DNA of 30,114 bases from Stentor coeruleus. Lineage: Eukaryota > Ciliophora > Heterotrichea > Heterotrichida > Stentoridae. The notes under the pieces are model-generated. The model did no database searches, was not told the origin of the DNA, and saw nothing but the letters and a program-made list of their open reading frames with translations. The DNA is taken from the NCBI GenBank assembly GCA_001970955.1, contig MPUH01000903.1:1-30114 (forward strand). Reading direction: 5' to 3'. Both the position numbers and the translations under genes were made by a program. Below are positions 27,951 to 30,114 of this stretch, piece by piece (position 1 is the stretch's first letter; every line of letters starts with the position of its first letter).

Positions 27951-28145
27951 ATGGGATGCGGAATAAGTAAAAGAAAGCCAGCAGTAAAAACTCAATGCTC
28001 TTTATATTATTCAGACTTGAAAAAATTGGGCTCTGAGACAAAAATAAGAATCCCCAAATGCAAAAAAACTTTTTTAGTCAAAAACAAATTGACGACAATT
28101 TTGGAAGTAAGATCATATCAAGAAGTATCTAATAATCTAGATTGA
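27951..28145 (+). CDS. Small dually acylated hypothetical protein
   Basis: A 64-residue protein beginning MGCGISKRKPAVK. Gly2 with Ser6 and nearby Lys fits N-myristoylation, and Cys3 fits palmitoylation, as in many signalling proteins, so attachment to the plasma or ciliary membrane is likely. The rest is basic (KLGSETKIRIPKCKK, residues 25-39) with no known domain. It ends in TGA at 28143. An alternative end exists: GTATCTAATAATCTAG (28125-28140) could be a 16-nt intron, giving 67 aa ending IDSNMIGIL and a TAA at 28168-28170. Sequence alone does not decide between them. The gene is isolated, with long spacers on both sides. Confidence 0.6.
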   Translation: MGCGISKRKPAVKTQCSLYYSDLKKLGSETKIRIPKCKKTFLVKNKLTTILEVRSYQEVSNNLD

Positions 28146-28423
28146 TTCCAATATGATTGGAATTTTATAAACTAAGTGTAATTGTCTAACTTAAATAAAG
28201 GCAGGTAATAGTCTATTCTAAATAATTATCTTTGTATTTTGATATAAATGGTAAAAAAACCTATGATTCCTTTTAAAATTCAGATGATTTTATAAAGGAA
28301 AAGTGCTGCAAGATATTAATTCTGATAAATTAATTTGCAAAGAGAATATTTTGTTATATAAAATAAGTAAAAAGACTTTAGAAAATCTAGTAAAAACAAA
28401 GCTTTGGTTTAAAAGGGGATTTG

Positions 28424-28553
28424 CTTATAAGAATTAATTTTTTGTTACAAACTTGCTTGAAAATAATAATATTTTTTATAGTAAATTTTCTTATAAGAAT
28501 TAATTTTTTGTTACAAACTTGCTTGAAAATAATAATATTTTTATAGTAAATTT
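28424..28553. repeat. Tandem duplication, two copies of about 66 bp
   Basis: Copy 1 (28424-28489) and copy 2 (28490-28553) both begin CTTATAAGAATTAATTTTTT and end near ATAGTAAATTT. They differ by T-run lengths only. It is non-coding. It could be a real recent duplication or a local assembly effect. Confidence 0.85.
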
Positions 28554-28666
28554 CCTTACATTAAATGAATTTCCTAACATTATTTGAAATAAAATACAAT
28601 TTTCTTGAAATTTTTAACTAGCAAAACTGTAGTAAAATTATATTTAAAGTAGCTTATGAGTTCATT

Positions 28667-28813
28667 TTGATACTTTAGATCATTTTAAGCATGATTTTAG
28701 TACACTGATACTTTGGTATATTCGCAGTGATCATTTTTGNTTGATACTTTAGATCATTTTAAGCATGATTTTAGTACACTGATACTTTGGTATATTCGCA
28801 GTGATCATTTTTG
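28667..28813. repeat. Exact 73-bp duplication flanking a single N
   Basis: 28667-28739 and 28741-28813 are identical (starting TTGATACTTTAGATC, ending GTGATCATTTTTG) and are separated only by the N at 28740. This is what results when two overlapping contigs are placed end to end without merging. The true sequence probably has one copy. Confidence 0.9.
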
Positions 28814-29549
28814 TATCTGGCAAGCATTTTTGAGTATTATTTAAGCACTATAAAAACTCTTCCGATTAAAAGTTGCATGCAGCTAAATTATGAGCTTTTC
28901 ACTTAATCAAATTAGATAATTTGAAAGTTTTAGGAAGTCTAAAGAAATAAATATGAGATAAGGAATATTACATAAAATTTAAGTACATATATATGCATTT
29001 TTATCACATAACAAGAAAGGGTTTGAATTTTTTAAGATTTATTACAAAAAATATCCAGAAATTAATTATAGTATCCGCAAAATGCCTGGCTGTAATTCAT
29101 TGATATTGAAATTTATATAAAACTAATCTAAAATCTACTTATAAAACTTCATTTACGCAACAAAATATAAAAATGTACATAAAATTAGTCCTAACATATC
29201 AAAATATATTTTGCTCCAATACATTCCACTATATACAACTTTTTATCCTTTTAATAAGATTCCTCTAAAAAGCATCTCTTTAAATATCCCACTTATAATC
29301 TAATTTCCTCTTACACCCAATCCTCATATCATACCAAATCTATCTAACACGCTAATAAATCCCATAAATACTAGTCCAACGTTAAAACCTTCAAAAAGCC
29401 ATATTATAATACATTAAAAATAAAAAATCTCAAGGGCCAATTTCTTCACCTGGGTAATATTTTAATATTTCTTTCCCTCTACCCCAAAACTAACAATTGG
29501 TTTATATTCCTTTTAAATGCTTCTAAGCCTTTGAACTAATTAAAGAATA

Positions 29550-30095
29550 TTAAACATTATTCTTACTAGGTTTCTTTGATGGAACTTTGTTTGAAGTGTC
29601 CAATATAATCTTTTGTGCCTGAAAAATACAACTGGGACAATACCACCTCTCTGTGCTTACCTTTTGTCTTTCAACTTCATCAGGCTTCATTTTCAAGCAC
29701 TCTGGATGGTACCAGCCTTCACAGAAACCTTCACATTTAAACATCAGTTCTCCTTGTGAGTATGGCCTTCTGCAATCACAGTACACATTTTCTTCGCTTT
29801 GGTCCTTTTCGCTGAGAAAGTCTTCGCATACTATCTTTTTGACAGGAGTTTGGGTCAGCCAGTTTAGTTTTTTCCTGTTGGAAGCTTCAAGAAAAGCTTG
29901 TATTGTTCGAGGAGTATGTGAATGGTCGCAGGCTAAAAGCTTAATAATTTCTGGAGACTCTTTAAGGTCCGTCATTTTGTTGTTTCTTGGGACTTTGTAG
30001 TTTTTCAATACTCGATAGCTTGACTTATGATTTTTGTAAAGCTTGACTTTCGGTCTTTTATTTGGCCTTGTGTTACGACTCTCTACATTATGCAT
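29550..30095 (-). CDS. PHD-finger protein
   Basis: The protein has 181 aa. A C4HC3 PHD zinc finger spans about 106-156: C106 and C108, C121 and C125, H130 and C133, C153 and C156, with the usual aromatic residues (GWYHPEC at 127-133, RWYCPSC at 150-156). The sequence CDCRRPYSQGELMFKCEG is close in style to PHD fingers that read histone H3 tails, such as those next to BAH domains in plant EBS/SHL. The first 100 residues are basic and low-complexity near the start, then helical, with no recognised domain. A nuclear chromatin-reader role is inferred. The first ATG is 19 nt from the window edge, and an in-frame TAG lies just upstream, so an upstream exon cannot be excluded. Confidence 0.85.
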   Translation of the reverse strand: MHNVESRNTRPNKRPKVKLYKNHKSSYRVLKNYKVPRNNKMTDLKESPEIIKLLACDHSHTPRTIQAFLEASNRKKLNWLTQTPVKKIVCEDFLSEKDQSEENVYCDCRRPYSQGELMFKCEGFCEGWYHPECLKMKPDEVERQKVSTERWYCPSCIFQAQKIILDTSNKVPSKKPSKNNV

Positions 30096-30114
30096 AATAA
30101 GATTACACTACTTA

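Larger units (their letters stand above)
28146..29549. other. Repeat-bearing spacer
   Basis: No gene is seen. It contains the 66-bp tandem repeat and the 73-bp duplication listed separately. From about 29230 the + strand is C-rich and G-poor, matching the 3' flank of the minus-strand PHD gene. Confidence 0.4.

Noticed and set aside
1..30114. Alternative genetic code for the whole window
   Set aside because: Long conserved genes contain no in-frame TAA, TAG or TGA except inside 15-nt introns, and TAA, TAG and TGA all end genes. The standard code fits.
1..30114. CRISPR arrays, prophage, insertion sequences, tRNA or rRNA genes, telomere repeats
   Set aside because: I looked for them and found no supporting pattern. 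A weak tRNA could be missed by eye.

Overview
The window looks like macronuclear DNA of a heterotrich ciliate close to Stentor. It is AT-rich and gene-dense, with eukaryotic signalling and ciliary families, all three standard stop codons in use, and 15-nt GT...AG introns. Four such introns are well supported: 10718-10732 and 11306-11320 on the + strand, 22442-22456 on the + strand, and 23690-23704 on the - strand. Each removes an in-frame stop and restores a continuous protein. Genus assignment is inference; the 15-nt introns with a standard code are the main argument.

Layout. 1-1650 has no intact gene but holds two decayed coding tracts. 1658-8060 is a minus-strand block: PP2C phosphatase, a dually acylated LRR protein, two small uncertain ORFs, and a long WDR7/rabconnectin-3 beta-like protein. 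8777-14492 is a plus-strand block: a NIMA-related kinase (NEK) with a spliced C-terminus, an unknown basic protein with a 5' intron, and an M14 cytosolic-carboxypeptidase-like protein that has lost its zinc histidines. A frameshifted gene remnant (14947-15340) precedes a WDR82/Swd2 orthologue (+). A second NEK (-) is divergent, 44 nt from start codon to start codon, from a tandem pair of paralogues of no recognised family (18186-20108). 20109-23980 holds a small secreted acidic protein (-), a spliced basic protein of 210 aa (22386-23033, +), another stop-ridden coding tract, and a spliced ankyrin-repeat protein (-). 24971-30095 holds histone H4 with a lengthened tail (+), a coiled-coil protein (-), a small MGC-type lipidated protein (+), repeats including a 73-bp exact duplication around a single N (probably an assembly join), and a PHD-finger protein (-).

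How the genes fit together. This is not an operon. The themes are cilium/cytoskeleton control (two NEKs, a tubulin-carboxypeptidase-like pseudoenzyme, a coiled-coil protein), chromatin (WDR82, H4, PHD finger), signalling at membranes (PP2C, lipidated LRR protein, MGC protein) and V-ATPase regulation (WDR7). Spacers are often only 31-53 nt. Longer spacers show a repeated strand asymmetry: C-rich and G-poor 5' of genes, G-rich 3' of genes, read on the coding strand. I found no mobile element, CRISPR array, tRNA or rRNA that I could support.
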